Shown: positions 39,650 through 49,499, counted from the first letter of the stretch. The stretch is 64,000 nt of DNA from JAGQWW01 sp041392845 (GCA_041392845.1 JAWKLG010000017.1:1-64000), one strand, 5' to 3'. Program-made: numbers and translations. The notes: a model not told the origin generated them from the letters alone.

Positions 39650-40573
39650 TTACTTTTTTAAAAAAGAGACATTCCTTTTCAAACCTGAAAACTTGGTTCT
39701 TTTTACAGCTGATTTTTTAAAAATCTCTTTGAAGACATCCTCTGTTATTTCTTCCCAATCTTCTTTTGTGAAGTCAAGTATACGTTGGTCAGGCTCAAAT
39801 GCCGGCTCCTGATGTGGTTTTGAAAAACGATTCCAGGGACAAACTTCCTGGCAAATGTCACAGCCAAACATCCAGTTTTCCATCTTGCCATTAAAGGCTT
39901 CTGGAATAGCTTCTTTCAATTCAATGGTAAGGTAAGAGATACATTTACTGGCATCCATCAAAGGCCCTTCGGCATGGATGGCGTCGGTAGGACAAGCATC
40001 AATACATCGGGTACAGGTTCCGCAATAATCTTTGATGGCTACATCAGGTTCTAACTCAAGATCGATAATCAAAACTGCCAGAAAAAAATAGGAACCTGCT
40101 TTTGGATGAATGATCAAGGTATTTTTCCCGACCCAACCAAGACCGGTTTTATCAGCCCAGGCTCTTTCCATTACCGGTGCACTGTCTACAAAACCTCTTC
40201 CTTCAATTTGCCCAACTTCCACTTCCAGCCAGGATAAAAGTTCCTTTAGTTTGTCTTTTATAACAAAATGATAATCCTTCCCAAAAGCATAGGATGCGAG
40301 CTTAGGGGCTTGCGGATCTTTCTGCTTTTTTTCCTGGTGGTAATTGTATAAAAAGGTAAGTACAGATTTGGCTCCGGGAACGAGTTTTTGCGGATTGGTA
40401 CGGAGTTCGAAATGGTTTTCCATGTAGGTCATCTTTCCATGATAACCTCTGTTTAGCCATTCTTCAAGGAGCCGGGCTTCTTTCTCCAGAGGGCCGGCTG
40501 CCGCAACTCCCGTTTGAAAGAAACCAAGTTCTTTTGCTTTTTCTTTCAAACGGGATTTGAGGGTATTCGACAT
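39650..40573 (-). CDS. queG: Epoxyqueuosine reductase
   Basis: The 307-residue enzyme does the last step of queuosine tRNA modification, reducing epoxyqueuosine to queuosine in the anticodon of GUN tRNAs with a cobalamin cofactor. Two 4Fe-4S motifs are clear: CGTCTRCIDACP (about 184-195) and CDICQEVCP (about 235-243). The segment RGFVDSAPVMERAWA is a family signature. It is short compared with E. coli QueG, lacking the C-terminal HEAT-like region, as is usual in Bacteroidetes. Its stop adjoins that of the nucleotidyltransferase. Confidence 0.95.
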   Translation of the reverse strand: MSNTLKSRLKEKAKELGFFQTGVAAAGPLEKEARLLEEWLNRGYHGKMTYMENHFELRTNPQKLVPGAKSVLTFLYNYHQEKKQKDPQAPKLASYAFGKDYHFVIKDKLKELLSWLEVEVGQIEGRGFVDSAPVMERAWADKTGLGWVGKNTLIIHPKAGSYFFLAVLIIDLELEPDVAIKDYCGTCTRCIDACPTDAIHAEGPLMDASKCISYLTIELKEAIPEAFNGKMENWMFGCDICQEVCPWNRFSKPHQEPAFEPDQRILDFTKEDWEEITEDVFKEIFKKSAVKRTKFSGLKRNVSFLKK

Positions 40574-40579
40574 AGACTA

Positions 40580-41302
40580 TTAAAACATCACTCCCAGGCG
40601 AAGGGTAATGGCCTGAATGGTTCCTTTGGAATCATTTGCTATTTCAGTACCACTTTTATTGATCAAAGTTCCGTTGTCGTCTGTTATATCTGTAAATGAT
40701 TGTTGGAAATACAATCCACCTATCAAGGCTGTGTTTTGGCTAATGCTGTATTCCAAACCTGCACCTACTCCCCAGGAAAGCGCAATGGAATTAACTTCTT
40801 TCTTAATATTTAACTTTTCAGTTTCATCAATGCCTACTGCCTGCAAGGTTCCTCTTGCTTGTGATTTGAAACCTAAGGTAATTATAGGAATTTCGGCAAA
40901 GTAGCGGATGTATCCAAACTCCCTGGTTTTCATTTTCAAACCAAAAGGAACTTCCACGTATTGAAGATTGTATTTGAAAGTCGTTTTTGCCGGAAGATTT
41001 TCCAAGCCTGGATCCAATTCAGTTCGTGTCCAGATTCTTCCTTCGTAATCGTATAATAATTTTCCACCTGAATTAAATGCAAATCCCAAACCGGCAGTCA
41101 AAGCATAATTATCGCGGAAATAATATTCAGTTACCGCTCCTAATTTAAGTCCTAATACGGAACCATTTGGATTGATGTAGGTTTCATCTGTTTTCATCCA
41201 GGACCAGCTAGGACTTACCTGAAAGCCAACTTTAAAATCCTGAGCTTTGGCCGTAATAAAAGTTGCAAGAAACAAACTGGCAAGGAGAATCTGTTTTTTC
41301 AT
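40580..41302 (-). CDS. Outer-membrane beta-barrel protein
   Basis: ATG at 41302 gives 240 residues with signal peptide MKKQILLASLFLATFITAKAQ. The longer upstream frame is not used, since the signal peptide would be buried. DFKVGFQVSPSWSWMK and the alternating strands ending in AITLRLGVMF fit a small 8-strand OMP beta-barrel (PorT/OprF-like). It precedes queG by 6 bases and may be co-transcribed with it, although no functional link is evident. Confidence 0.85.
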   Translation of the reverse strand: MKKQILLASLFLATFITAKAQDFKVGFQVSPSWSWMKTDETYINPNGSVLGLKLGAVTEYYFRDNYALTAGLGFAFNSGGKLLYDYEGRIWTRTELDPGLENLPAKTTFKYNLQYVEVPFGLKMKTREFGYIRYFAEIPIITLGFKSQARGTLQAVGIDETEKLNIKKEVNSIALSWGVGAGLEYSISQNTALIGGLYFQQSFTDITDDNGTLINKSGTEIANDSKGTIQAITLRLGVMF

Positions 41303-41392
41303 GAATTTGGTATTTTGTAGGATATCAACCCTATTTAATTCGGGTCTCTTGTTTAGAAGTAAGGGAAATAATATCAATGGCCAAAAATAAAA

Positions 41393-41432
41393 TAAAAATG
41401 ATGACCCATTATTCAATAGGTCATCATTTTGC
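41393..41432 (-). terminator. Terminator of mqnC, possibly bidirectional
   Basis: AAAATGATGACC (41395-41406) and GGTCATCATTTT (41419-41430) are exact complements and form a 12-bp stem. On the minus strand it is followed by TTTTATTTTA. Confidence 0.85.
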
Positions 41433-41448
41433 TTTGTGTTCAGAAATA

Positions 41449-42591
41449 TTAATCGACCATCAAAGCTTCACGGTCAAGTTCCTGTTGTATAATATTTTCA
41501 GGCAGGTCTCTGAATTCGTATTGCTGATTTCTCAATTGTGGTTCAAAACCTGCTTCATTAATTGCTTTTTGTATGCCATCGGCCGTAAATCTAAAATTGG
41601 CTCCGGCAGCAGAGACCACATTTTCCTCAATCATAATGGATCCAAAATCATTGGCTCCTGAATGCAAACAAATTTGTCCCACCTTTTTTCCAACCGTTAA
41701 CCAGCTTGCCTGGATATTCTGAATATTTGGAAGCATGATTCTACTCAAAGCGATCATCCGTACATATTCATCTCCGGTTACAGTATTCCTGGCTCTTTTT
41801 AATTTTTTCAAAATGGTATCCTCATCCTGAAATGGCCAGGGGATAAAGGCTATGAATCCTTTTGAACCTTCAGGCTTTTCAGACTGTACCTGACGGATAT
41901 CCGCCAAGTGTTCCATGCGTTCCATATTGGTTTCAATATGGCCAAACATCATGGTAGCAGAAGTAGTAATATTCAATTGATGGGCAGCACGCATTACATC
42001 CAGCCATTCCTGTGCACCACATTTTCCTTTTGAAATTAGTCTGCGTACTCTGTCATTCAAAATCTCAGCACCTGCACCGGGCAAGGAATCCAGACCAGCC
42101 TCTTTCAAGGCACTTAAAACTTCTGTGTGGCTAAGTCCATCCAATTTTGCAATGTGTGCGATTTCCGGCGGACCAAGTGCATGTAATTTTAGATTGGGGT
42201 ATAATTCCTTTAATTCTTTAAAAAGGTCAACATAGTATTTTAAACCTAAATCAGGATGATGGCCTCCTTGAAGCAAAAGCTGTTCTCCTCCTAATTTGAA
42301 AGTTTCTTCAATTTTTTGTTTGTACTCTTCAATGGAAGTAATGTAAGACTCATCGTGTCCTGGACGACGATAAAAATTACAGAACTTACAATTGGCTATA
42401 CAAACATTGGTGGTATTGGAATTCCTATCAATGATCCAGGTGACGGTATTTCCAGCGACTTGTTTTTTTCTCAATTCATGCCCTACGAACATCAAATCTG
42501 CTGTACTGGCATTTTCTAATAGAAAGACACCTTCTTCGGGACTCAACCAATCAAATTTCAGGGCTCTTTCCAATAATCCTTGTACGGTCAT
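41449..42591 (-). CDS. mqnC: Cyclic dehypoxanthinyl futalosine synthase
   Basis: ATG at 42591 (MTVQGLLERALKFDWLSPEEGV) gives 380 residues. This radical-SAM enzyme cyclises dehypoxanthine futalosine in the futalosine route to menaquinone. The cluster motif CIANCKFC (CX3CX2C) lies at about 63-70, followed by YRRPGHDESY. The GGEQLLLQGGHHPDLGL and HALGPPEI segments are typical of MqnC rather than MqnE or CofH. No other mqn gene is in the window. A -7-like element lies just upstream. Confidence 0.94.
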   Translation of the reverse strand: MTVQGLLERALKFDWLSPEEGVFLLENASTADLMFVGHELRKKQVAGNTVTWIIDRNSNTTNVCIANCKFCNFYRRPGHDESYITSIEEYKQKIEETFKLGGEQLLLQGGHHPDLGLKYYVDLFKELKELYPNLKLHALGPPEIAHIAKLDGLSHTEVLSALKEAGLDSLPGAGAEILNDRVRRLISKGKCGAQEWLDVMRAAHQLNITTSATMMFGHIETNMERMEHLADIRQVQSEKPEGSKGFIAFIPWPFQDEDTILKKLKRARNTVTGDEYVRMIALSRIMLPNIQNIQASWLTVGKKVGQICLHSGANDFGSIMIEENVVSAAGANFRFTADGIQKAINEAGFEPQLRNQQYEFRDLPENIIQQELDREALMVD

Positions 42592-42627
42592 AATAATGCG
42601 GTATTGTATTTTTTCCCAATGGGATTG

Positions 42628-42655
42628 CAAAAATACAAAACAATCGTCGGTCAAA
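42628..42655 (-). promoter_or_regulatory. Candidate promoter of mqnC
   Basis: On the minus strand TTTG (42655-42652), only 16 bases, then TATTTTTG (42635-42628). The -7 box is good but the spacing is shorter than the usual 19-21, so this is tentative. Confidence 0.4.
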
Positions 42656-42699
42656 AAGTTTTGTTTTTAGCCGACTTTAAAACCTTCTTGAAAAATGAT

Positions 42700-43935
42700 T
42701 TACCTGATAATGGTCAAACTACCTGTCTCAGTTTGTTCTTCATCCCTACACTTGTACCTTACTTTGTAAAGTAAAACGCCAGGATTTAAAAACTGACCTT
42801 TGTACATACCATCCCAGGTTTCATTTGGATCATTGGAACCATAAACCTGGTTTCCCCATCGGTCAAAGATTTCAAGACTTATGAATTCTCCATCTCCGAC
42901 ATTGAAAATTTCAGGGTTGCTAATTCCATATACTTCATTCAGACCATCACCATTTGGAGTAAATGCTTTTGGAAGGAAAACCTGGTCACAGTCCAAGGTA
43001 GTAGGATCAATTACCACTATATTAATGGTATCTGAAGAACGACAATTTTGGGCATCAGTGAAGGATAAACGATAGGTCGTTGTTTCTGTAGGGGTCAGGG
43101 TTGTAGTTGGATCATTGACATCCAAAACGCCCAAAGTCGGAGTCCATTGAAAATTACTTGCGCAGGTATTGGAAATTTCGGTATCTACAGATTCTCCTAA
43201 AAATATCCTTGTGTTATCAGTAGTGATTTTATCCTGCAAATAATACAATTCTGTTATTTCATCCTGAGTTAGTGCTCGGTTGTAAATTCTCACTTCGTCA
43301 ATCATACCTGAGAAAAAGCGGTCGGTTTGCGAGCAGTAGGATCTACCAATCCACAATGGCCCACTATTTTGCACATTTACCCTTTGTGGTGCTTCAACAT
43401 CTTTGACAAATTGACCATTCAAATAAAGAATAGTCCTTGCAGATCTGCGCATCATCACCACATGATTCCAACAGTTTTCAGCGGGAACCGGAATTCTGGT
43501 AAGATTACCTTGTCTGTTACTATTCTCAACCATTTGTACATTCAAAAACCGTGGACCACCGTCATAACGGACTGCAAAATGCCCTTGACTACTACAATCT
43601 GTACCGGTTTTAGTGATTAAAGTTTGCATACCGGAAGCTCCCACTGGCTTGAAGTAAAAACTTATAGAAAAATCTTCCTGGCGGAAGCGGTCACTCACAC
43701 CAGAACCAATGATTTCAATATAATCGTCAATTCCGTCCAAAAGAAGGGCATCCCCTTTTACTCCACAATCACAGGCTGGATTTCCATGTGCTATTCCAAA
43801 AAGACTGGTATTACCTGCATTGATTGTGGCATCACAAGTATCAAATGACATGTAGCCAATGATTCCGATATCTATCTGGGCATTGAGTAATTGAAACAAC
43901 ATTAAAAATAGGGAAGTAGAAAACCACTTATGCAT
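42700..43935 (-). CDS. Secreted LamG-domain protein with type B type IX sorting domain
   Basis: The 411-residue protein has a signal peptide (MHKWFSTSLFLMLFQLLNAQ). A laminin-G/concanavalin-like domain follows at about 25-230 (ALLLDGIDDYIEI, FSISFYFKP, GMIDEVRIYNRALTQDEI). A short linker domain (FQWTPTLGVLDVNDP) comes next. It ends in a gliding-motility-associated C-terminal domain at about 315-411 (FLPKAFTPNGDGLNEVYG ... IFDRWGNQVYGS ... LTIIR). It is exported and probably attached to the cell surface, where the LamG part may bind glycan. A shorter paralogue lies at 44411-45139, on the other side of a YbaB gene. Confidence 0.92.
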   Translation of the reverse strand: MHKWFSTSLFLMLFQLLNAQIDIGIIGYMSFDTCDATINAGNTSLFGIAHGNPACDCGVKGDALLLDGIDDYIEIIGSGVSDRFRQEDFSISFYFKPVGASGMQTLITKTGTDCSSQGHFAVRYDGGPRFLNVQMVENSNRQGNLTRIPVPAENCWNHVVMMRRSARTILYLNGQFVKDVEAPQRVNVQNSGPLWIGRSYCSQTDRFFSGMIDEVRIYNRALTQDEITELYYLQDKITTDNTRIFLGESVDTEISNTCASNFQWTPTLGVLDVNDPTTTLTPTETTTYRLSFTDAQNCRSSDTINIVVIDPTTLDCDQVFLPKAFTPNGDGLNEVYGISNPEIFNVGDGEFISLEIFDRWGNQVYGSNDPNETWDGMYKGQFLNPGVLLYKVRYKCRDEEQTETGSLTIIR

Positions 43936-43994
43936 TGGATTGTATTTTCTTCACTGGATTAATGGGAAAGAAACGGATATTTCCGGTTTATATT

Positions 43995-44300
43995 TTAGCC
44001 AAAAAGGTTGCCAAAGTCACCCATTCCGGGAGGCAACAAATCACTGATCATTTTCTGCGCTTCACTTGCTGCTTGTTCTGCTGCTTTTTGAAGCGCTCTG
44101 TTAACAGCAATGGTAATAAGGTCTTCTAATTGCTCAGTATCTTCCAAGTCAAGTTTTCCTCTGTCCAAACTGACGTTGAGAACTTGCTGGTTACCATTCA
44201 CCTTTACGATGACCGCACCATCTCCTGCTTCTGCTTCGAGCGTAATTGCAGCCAATCTTTCATTCATGGCAGCACGCTTTTCTTCCATATCTCCGAACAT
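43995..44300 (-). CDS. YbaB/EbfC-family nucleoid-associated protein
   Basis: ATG at 44300 gives 101 residues (MFGDMEEKRAAMNERLAAI). An N-terminal helix is followed by the GAVIVKVNGNQQVLNVSLD sheet. The C-terminal helices are LEDLITIAVNRALQKAAEQAASEAQKM. The protein ends in LLPPGMGDFGNLFG, the usual flexible Gly/Pro tail. The family binds DNA as a dimer. The gene is usually near dnaX/recR, but here it sits between two LamG protein genes. Confidence 0.9.
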   Translation of the reverse strand: MFGDMEEKRAAMNERLAAITLEAEAGDGAVIVKVNGNQQVLNVSLDRGKLDLEDTEQLEDLITIAVNRALQKAAEQAASEAQKMISDLLPPGMGDFGNLFG

Positions 44301-44410
44301 GCTAATATTTTTTAATGGCAAACGCCTTTTTTGAAAAAGGGTTTGAAGTTTTTAAAAGGTCGGCAAAATTAGAGCTTAGAATCTACATTTTTGGCAGGAA
44401 TTCCAAACAA

Positions 44411-45139
44411 TTAACTAAAACAATCCTGATGAGCCGATTCAATGGGAACGGAACGGTATAAATGAAGGACTTCTTCATCACTCAAAGCCTTGTCAAAAAT
44501 TTTAATTTCATCAACCACTCCTTTGAATCTCCTAAGGCCGGATCCAATACATGGCCCATCTCCAAATTTCAAATTGGCATCATTGGAAATATCGACACCT
44601 CTGCATTTTCTTGATTTCTGACGCAATGTGCCGTTGATGTAGGTAAATGCTTCAGTGCCTTTGCGCACTAAAACTATGTGTTTCCATTGCATACTATCCA
44701 GGCTGGTTGATAATCCGGGGTAGTAAAGGAATTCATTTTCTCTTACTTCAACTTCTACTTTGTTAAAAACTCCATCGTAAACAAAATCCATTTGGGGATA
44801 CATTCCACACGAATCTTTTTTGGATAAAAGGCTTGTTTTAAAAGGGGACTGTCCGGTAGGACGGATATAAAAACTAACTGTAAGATCGGATGTTTTAAAA
44901 TATCGATTGATGATTCCTTCAAATTCGATGTAATCATCCCTGCCATCCAAAAGCAATCCATCGTCCTTTACACCACACCAGCATTCCGGATTACCATGCA
45001 GAATACCATCAGAATTGTATCCTGATTCATCTCTTGCATCACAATAATCAAAAGAATAATATCCCACTAGAAATTTATCGTAGGAAAAATCATCAGAAGA
45101 AATAAGCCAAAAAAGAGGAAATAGGAAATAAAGGGGCAT
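44411..45139 (-). CDS. LamG-domain protein, shorter paralogue
   Basis: The 242-residue product has a short hydrophobic start (MPLYFLFPLFWLISS) and one LamG domain. It aligns with the N-terminal half of the 42700-43935 protein: the pattern GYYSFDYCDARDESGYNSD-GILHGNPECWCGVKDDGLLLDG matches GYMSFDTCDATINAG-GIAHGNPACDCGVKGDALLLDG. It stops right after the LamG domain with no sorting domain, so its fate after export is unclear. It probably arose by duplication and loss of the C-terminal half. A single-frame start at ATG 45139 gives a rather short signal. Confidence 0.8.
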   Translation of the reverse strand: MPLYFLFPLFWLISSDDFSYDKFLVGYYSFDYCDARDESGYNSDGILHGNPECWCGVKDDGLLLDGRDDYIEFEGIINRYFKTSDLTVSFYIRPTGQSPFKTSLLSKKDSCGMYPQMDFVYDGVFNKVEVEVRENEFLYYPGLSTSLDSMQWKHIVLVRKGTEAFTYINGTLRQKSRKCRGVDISNDANLKFGDGPCIGSGLRRFKGVVDEIKIFDKALSDEEVLHLYRSVPIESAHQDCFS

Positions 45140-45196
45140 AATTTGTCATTTCCTACCAATTTACGATCTATCCGGCTCTTTCTCAAGAAAATAGAA

Positions 45197-45946
45197 TCAG
45201 GTCCTGTTGATTCGTTTGTATCGTCTGGAATTATTTGCCTTTTTGGTAAAATTGAAGTCATTGCTTCCATTTCCAAAAAAGAATGAAAGCGTAGCACCTG
45301 AGAAGAAGTACCAGTCATTATTACCTGGTTTACCGTAGATACTTACACCATCGAGGTAATCTGAGAAGGCATTGCGCCAACCCCATTCTGCGCCGAGGGA
45401 GATGTATTCATAAAAATCCCACTTTACACCAATACCAATTGGCATCGTTATAAAAGTGTTTCGGTCTCCCGGTTCAGGGAAGGGATTGATACCATTATTG
45501 AGGCATTCCGGATGGTAACATTCAGTAGTTTTATCAGCAAGCGTATATCCAACACCAGCAAAAATATAAGGAGTAATGGAAGGGATAAACATACCTACTT
45601 CATTATAACGAAGTTTTCCAAACACCTTCCATTCAAACATCAGATTGGCCTCTGCAAGGTTGGCTTGAAAACGGTATTTTCTAAAAGCTAAAACATCGGA
45701 ATTGGCATCATCTCCGGATATGGTTCCAAAAAATCCGGATGCTCGAATATCAAACTTGCTACTTAGGTGATATCTTATCAGTCCACCCAGAGAAATTTTA
45801 GTTTCACCTAATTGAATATTACCCTCAGCGAGATCACCCTGATAATTTGCAATACCAGCGAAAAAGCCAATTTCCAAATCCTTTTGAGCAGTAGCGTTGA
45901 AAATTCCCAACATTACAAAAAGGAAACAAAGTATGTGTTGTTTCAT
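45197..45946 (-). CDS. DUF6089-like outer-membrane beta-barrel protein
   Basis: The 249-residue product has signal peptide MKQHILCFLFVMLGIFNATAQ, then EIGFFAGIANYQGDLAEG, the YQGDL start of this family. Alternating strands, a Cys pair loop (ECYHPEC) and a WGWRNAFSDYLDGVS segment follow. It ends in a strand (YFFSGATLSFFFG) plus a charged tail. In Bacteroidetes such proteins are related to PorG of type IX secretion and to other small barrels. The tail KKANNSRRYKRINRT is unusual. Confidence 0.85.
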   Translation of the reverse strand: MKQHILCFLFVMLGIFNATAQKDLEIGFFAGIANYQGDLAEGNIQLGETKISLGGLIRYHLSSKFDIRASGFFGTISGDDANSDVLAFRKYRFQANLAEANLMFEWKVFGKLRYNEVGMFIPSITPYIFAGVGYTLADKTTECYHPECLNNGINPFPEPGDRNTFITMPIGIGVKWDFYEYISLGAEWGWRNAFSDYLDGVSIYGKPGNNDWYFFSGATLSFFFGNGSNDFNFTKKANNSRRYKRINRT

Positions 45947-46159
45947 CCTGTGGTTTTACAGTCGAATTAATATTTGGTTTGTTTCTAGCGCTAAATGGTG
46001 AATTTCAATTAATAGGAGCATTACAATTTACAAAAAATCTAATAAGTAAAATGTAATTTAGTGAGTGAACTATAAAATAACTTAAAAATTCACATATTAA
46101 AGGTGCGAAATTAAAAAAAGTATTAATCTGTTATAGTAAGTTATTCAATAAGTAAATGT

Positions 46160-47443
46160 TCAGGAAAACAATCTTACCGAAGTACTTAGAATTTCTTTTC
46201 GCAAATTTTGTAGTTGAGAAATGCGCTCTGGAAACCTGTTTTCAAATATTTTTATTTTTAAAGCGTCTTTTATTAACAGATTTCTGTCCAACCATTCTCT
46301 TGAAAAGACCCCGGAAATTAAACCTGCCAAAAGATACAGCCATCCGGAAATTTCGCTTCCAAAAAATATTCCTACGAGCCATTGCTGAATCCAATAAAAC
46401 AAGGGAAAAATTACTAACCCTGAGACCGTTAAAACCGCTGAGCGGTATCCAATATATATTTTCAATTTGTCGGCAATAAACCGCACCACTACTGCCGGAA
46501 TAATATTGTTGATTACTCCCCATAAAGCAACCGGAGTCAACAATAAATTAATCAGCCCACTTTGAAACAAGGTAAATTTTCCATCAACTACCCTATCATT
46601 CAAACCCAAAGCCCTGCGACCGACATGATAACTTACAACCATTTTTCTTAGTTTCTCATTTTCATGCCACTTTTCAAGCATGCGTTTGGAATACTCGAAT
46701 TGACTCGCAAGATTTAAACCGTTTGCATTGCTCCAAATTTGTTCCCATTGTCTGAAAATCCTATTTTCTATAACATCATCAATGGAAATTGTTAGCTCTT
46801 TTAATCGCTGTTCCATTTCATCTGTCATACTTTTAACAGCAGCAATCGGATCATCCTTGTATTGAAGAGCATAATCCTTCGATTGTATGGGGTCACCAAC
46901 GTTGACAAAAATGGATTTCCAAAACCGAGTCTGGTCTTCATAATTCAGACCAACGGGCAAAATGAAGATGTCCTTTTTGAATTCACTTCTTTCCAATGTC
47001 TGCAAGGCAATTCTGGCAGTACCTGTTTTCATAGTCCTTAGTCTCCTTTCAATATAACTGGTGCCCTCAGGGGCAACATACAAACAACCATCTTTCAACA
47101 AATGGTTTTCTGCTTTTTCAAAACTACCTTTATTTTTTCCGGAGTTGTAGCCTTTATCCTGAGGACGATAAACCGGAATACAATAAAAAGTGCTAAAAAA
47201 CCAATTTTGAAAAGCGCCTGCAAACAAACCGGCATTGGCCAGAAAAAACACCTGTTTGCGAGCAAATTCGGCAGGAATTAAAGGATCAAGTAAAGTATTG
47301 GGATGATTGGAAACCAAAAGACAGGCTTCTTTAAAACGAAGTGCCTCCCTGTTTTTGAAGAAAATGTTTTTAAAAAAAAGCCTCAGGACTATCCATACGA
47401 GTCCTTTCAAAATAAGGTAAATTATTTTCAATAATGGGTTCAA
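46160..47443 (-). CDS. Acyltransferase of the PlsC (1-acylglycerol-3-phosphate acyltransferase) type
   Basis: The 427-residue protein has the HX4D motif as NHPNTLLD near residue 47 and the glycerol-phosphate binding EGTS (YVAPEGTSYIE) near 124. These are the marks of a phospholipid acyltransferase acting on 1-acyl-glycerol-3-phosphate or glycerol-phosphate. The N-terminus and C-terminus each have hydrophobic helices, so it is membrane-bound. The start is TTG at 47443; no ATG lies in frame close by, so it is uncertain. It begins 16 bases after uvrB and is the last gene of a three-gene operon. Confidence 0.85.
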   Translation of the reverse strand: MNPLLKIIYLILKGLVWIVLRLFFKNIFFKNREALRFKEACLLVSNHPNTLLDPLIPAEFARKQVFFLANAGLFAGAFQNWFFSTFYCIPVYRPQDKGYNSGKNKGSFEKAENHLLKDGCLYVAPEGTSYIERRLRTMKTGTARIALQTLERSEFKKDIFILPVGLNYEDQTRFWKSIFVNVGDPIQSKDYALQYKDDPIAAVKSMTDEMEQRLKELTISIDDVIENRIFRQWEQIWSNANGLNLASQFEYSKRMLEKWHENEKLRKMVVSYHVGRRALGLNDRVVDGKFTLFQSGLINLLLTPVALWGVINNIIPAVVVRFIADKLKIYIGYRSAVLTVSGLVIFPLFYWIQQWLVGIFFGSEISGWLYLLAGLISGVFSREWLDRNLLIKDALKIKIFENRFPERISQLQNLRKEILSTSVRLFS

Positions 47444-47459
47444 TGAATCGCTCTTACTT

Positions 47460-49487
47460 TTATATGGCTTCTTTAATTTGTTTTTTCAAGGCAAACAGTT
47501 CATCCCTGTATTGAGCTGCTGTTATAAAGTCTAAATCCTTAGCAGCCTTTTTCATTTTCTGTTCAGTTTCGGAAATGAGTTTTTCCAGTTGATCTCTGGT
47601 CATCATTTTTAAAACAGGATCTGCAGCTACACTGACTTCTTCAGGCTCTATGTAAGCCTTTCCGCCTTTAGGTCCACGGATATCCAAAATGGACTTGGAG
47701 CTCATGATATCCTCTCTCGACTTTTTAACCGTTGTTGGAGTTATTCCGTGTTCCTCATTGTAGGCCATCTGAATGGATCTTCTCCTATTGGTCTCATCCA
47801 TGGTTCTTTGCATGCTGTCTGTGATTTTGTCAGCATAAAAAATTACGCGACCATTGACATTCCTTGCAGCACGACCTGCAGTCTGGGTAAGAGAGCGATC
47901 ATTTCTAAGAAAACCTTCTTTATCTGCATCCAAAATGGCTACCAAGGAAACTTCCGGCAAATCCAATCCTTCCCTCAAAAGGTTAACACCTACCAGGACA
48001 TTGAAGACTCCCAACCTCAAATCCCTCAAAATCTCCACCCTTTCCATAGTGTCAACTTCTGAGTGGATGTACCGAACCTTAATATTCAAACGAGTCAGAT
48101 ATTTGGTCAACTCTTCAGCCATTCTTTTGGTCAGTGTGGTCACCAAAACCCTTTCTCCACCTTTCACCACTTCATCTACTTCCTCCAAAAGATCATCAAT
48201 TTGGTTGATACTTGGTCTGACTTCAATCGGTGGATCCAACAATCCGGTTGGACGAATCAATTGCTCAACTATCACACCACCAGTTTGCTCCATTTCGTAA
48301 TCTCCCGGAGTAGCACTGACATAGACAACCTGATTCACCATGGTTTCAAACTCTGCAAAACTTAAAGGTCTGTTGTCTATAGCTGAAGGAAGTCGGAATC
48401 CAAAGTTTACAAGATTGAGTTTCCTGGCTCGGTCTCCTCCCCACATTCCACGCACCTGAGGAATGGTCTGGTGACTCTCGTCTATAATCATTAAATAGTC
48501 ATCCGGAAAATAATCCAATAAACAGAAAGGACGGGTGCCAGGTTTGCGACCATCAAAAAAGCGGGAATAGTTTTCTACACCATTGCAATAACCCAACTCT
48601 TTTATCATTTCAAGGTCGAAAGCAGTTCTTTCTTTAATTCTTCGCGCTTCCAGGATCTTCCCTTCTCTTTCAAAATATTTTTCCTGCTCGTGTAATTCAT
48701 CTTCAATTTGACGAATGATGTCATGCATTCTGTCTTTGGGAGCCAGGTATAAGTTTGCAGGGTAAATGGCCACATTGGGAAGTGATTCAATCCTTCTGCC
48801 AGTTTCTACTTCTATCCTTTCGATGTCTTCGATCTCATCTCCAAAGAAAACAATGCGATATCCGTAATCCACATAAGGCAGGTTGATATCAACGGTATCT
48901 CCTCTTACTCTAAAGGTTGCTCTTTTAAAATCAATTTCAGTTCTTGAGTAAAGGCTGCTAACCAAATCGTACAAAAAGGAGTTGCGGGAAACAGTTTGTC
49001 CTTTTTCCAGTCGAATCACTCCGTTTTTAAAATCTTCCGGATTCCCCATACCGTAGATACAACTTACCGAAGCTACCAGAATGATGTCTCTTCGGCCGGA
49101 GAGCAATGCAGATGTTGCACGTAATCTTAGTTTATCAACTTCTTCATTTATTTGAAGATCTTTTTCTATGTAAGTATCGGTAACTGAAATGTAAGCTTCC
49201 GGCTGATAATAATCGTAATAAGAAACAAAATACTCCACTGCATTATCAGGGAAGAATTCGCAAAATTCACCGTAAAGCTGTGCAGTAAGGGTTTTATTGT
49301 GGGTAAGAATTAAAGTAGGCCTGTTCAATTTGGCAATCACATTGGCCATGGTAAAGGTCTTTCCTGAACCCGTTACCCCAAGCAGTACCTGTGACTTTTC
49401 ATTACTTTCTACTCCTGCTACCAGCTCTTCAATGGCCTTTGGCTGGTCACCGGTAGGTTCAAAAGGAGAGGTTAATTTAAACGCCAT
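47460..49487 (-). CDS. uvrB: Excinuclease ABC subunit B
   Basis: The 675-residue helicase-like subunit loads on damaged DNA with UvrA and recruits UvrC. Walker A is GVTGSGKT (about 38-45), and the beta-hairpin region YFVSYYDYYQPEAY is at about 88-101. Walker B (DESH) lies in IIDESHQTIPQVRGM, and motifs V/VI in GVNLLREGLDLPEVSL and TAGRAARN. The C-terminal UVR domain (about 637-672) for UvrC contact is present. Length is normal. It follows lysE by 12 bases. Confidence 0.98.
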   Translation of the reverse strand: MAFKLTSPFEPTGDQPKAIEELVAGVESNEKSQVLLGVTGSGKTFTMANVIAKLNRPTLILTHNKTLTAQLYGEFCEFFPDNAVEYFVSYYDYYQPEAYISVTDTYIEKDLQINEEVDKLRLRATSALLSGRRDIILVASVSCIYGMGNPEDFKNGVIRLEKGQTVSRNSFLYDLVSSLYSRTEIDFKRATFRVRGDTVDINLPYVDYGYRIVFFGDEIEDIERIEVETGRRIESLPNVAIYPANLYLAPKDRMHDIIRQIEDELHEQEKYFEREGKILEARRIKERTAFDLEMIKELGYCNGVENYSRFFDGRKPGTRPFCLLDYFPDDYLMIIDESHQTIPQVRGMWGGDRARKLNLVNFGFRLPSAIDNRPLSFAEFETMVNQVVYVSATPGDYEMEQTGGVIVEQLIRPTGLLDPPIEVRPSINQIDDLLEEVDEVVKGGERVLVTTLTKRMAEELTKYLTRLNIKVRYIHSEVDTMERVEILRDLRLGVFNVLVGVNLLREGLDLPEVSLVAILDADKEGFLRNDRSLTQTAGRAARNVNGRVIFYADKITDSMQRTMDETNRRRSIQMAYNEEHGITPTTVKKSREDIMSSKSILDIRGPKGGKAYIEPEEVSVAADPVLKMMTRDQLEKLISETEQKMKKAAKDLDFITAAQYRDELFALKKQIKEAI

Positions 49488-49499
49488 GAAATTTATTTT

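Noticed and set aside
47748..48365. Open frames of 100-148 codons opposite uvrB
   Set aside because: They are shadows of the conserved uvrB gene.
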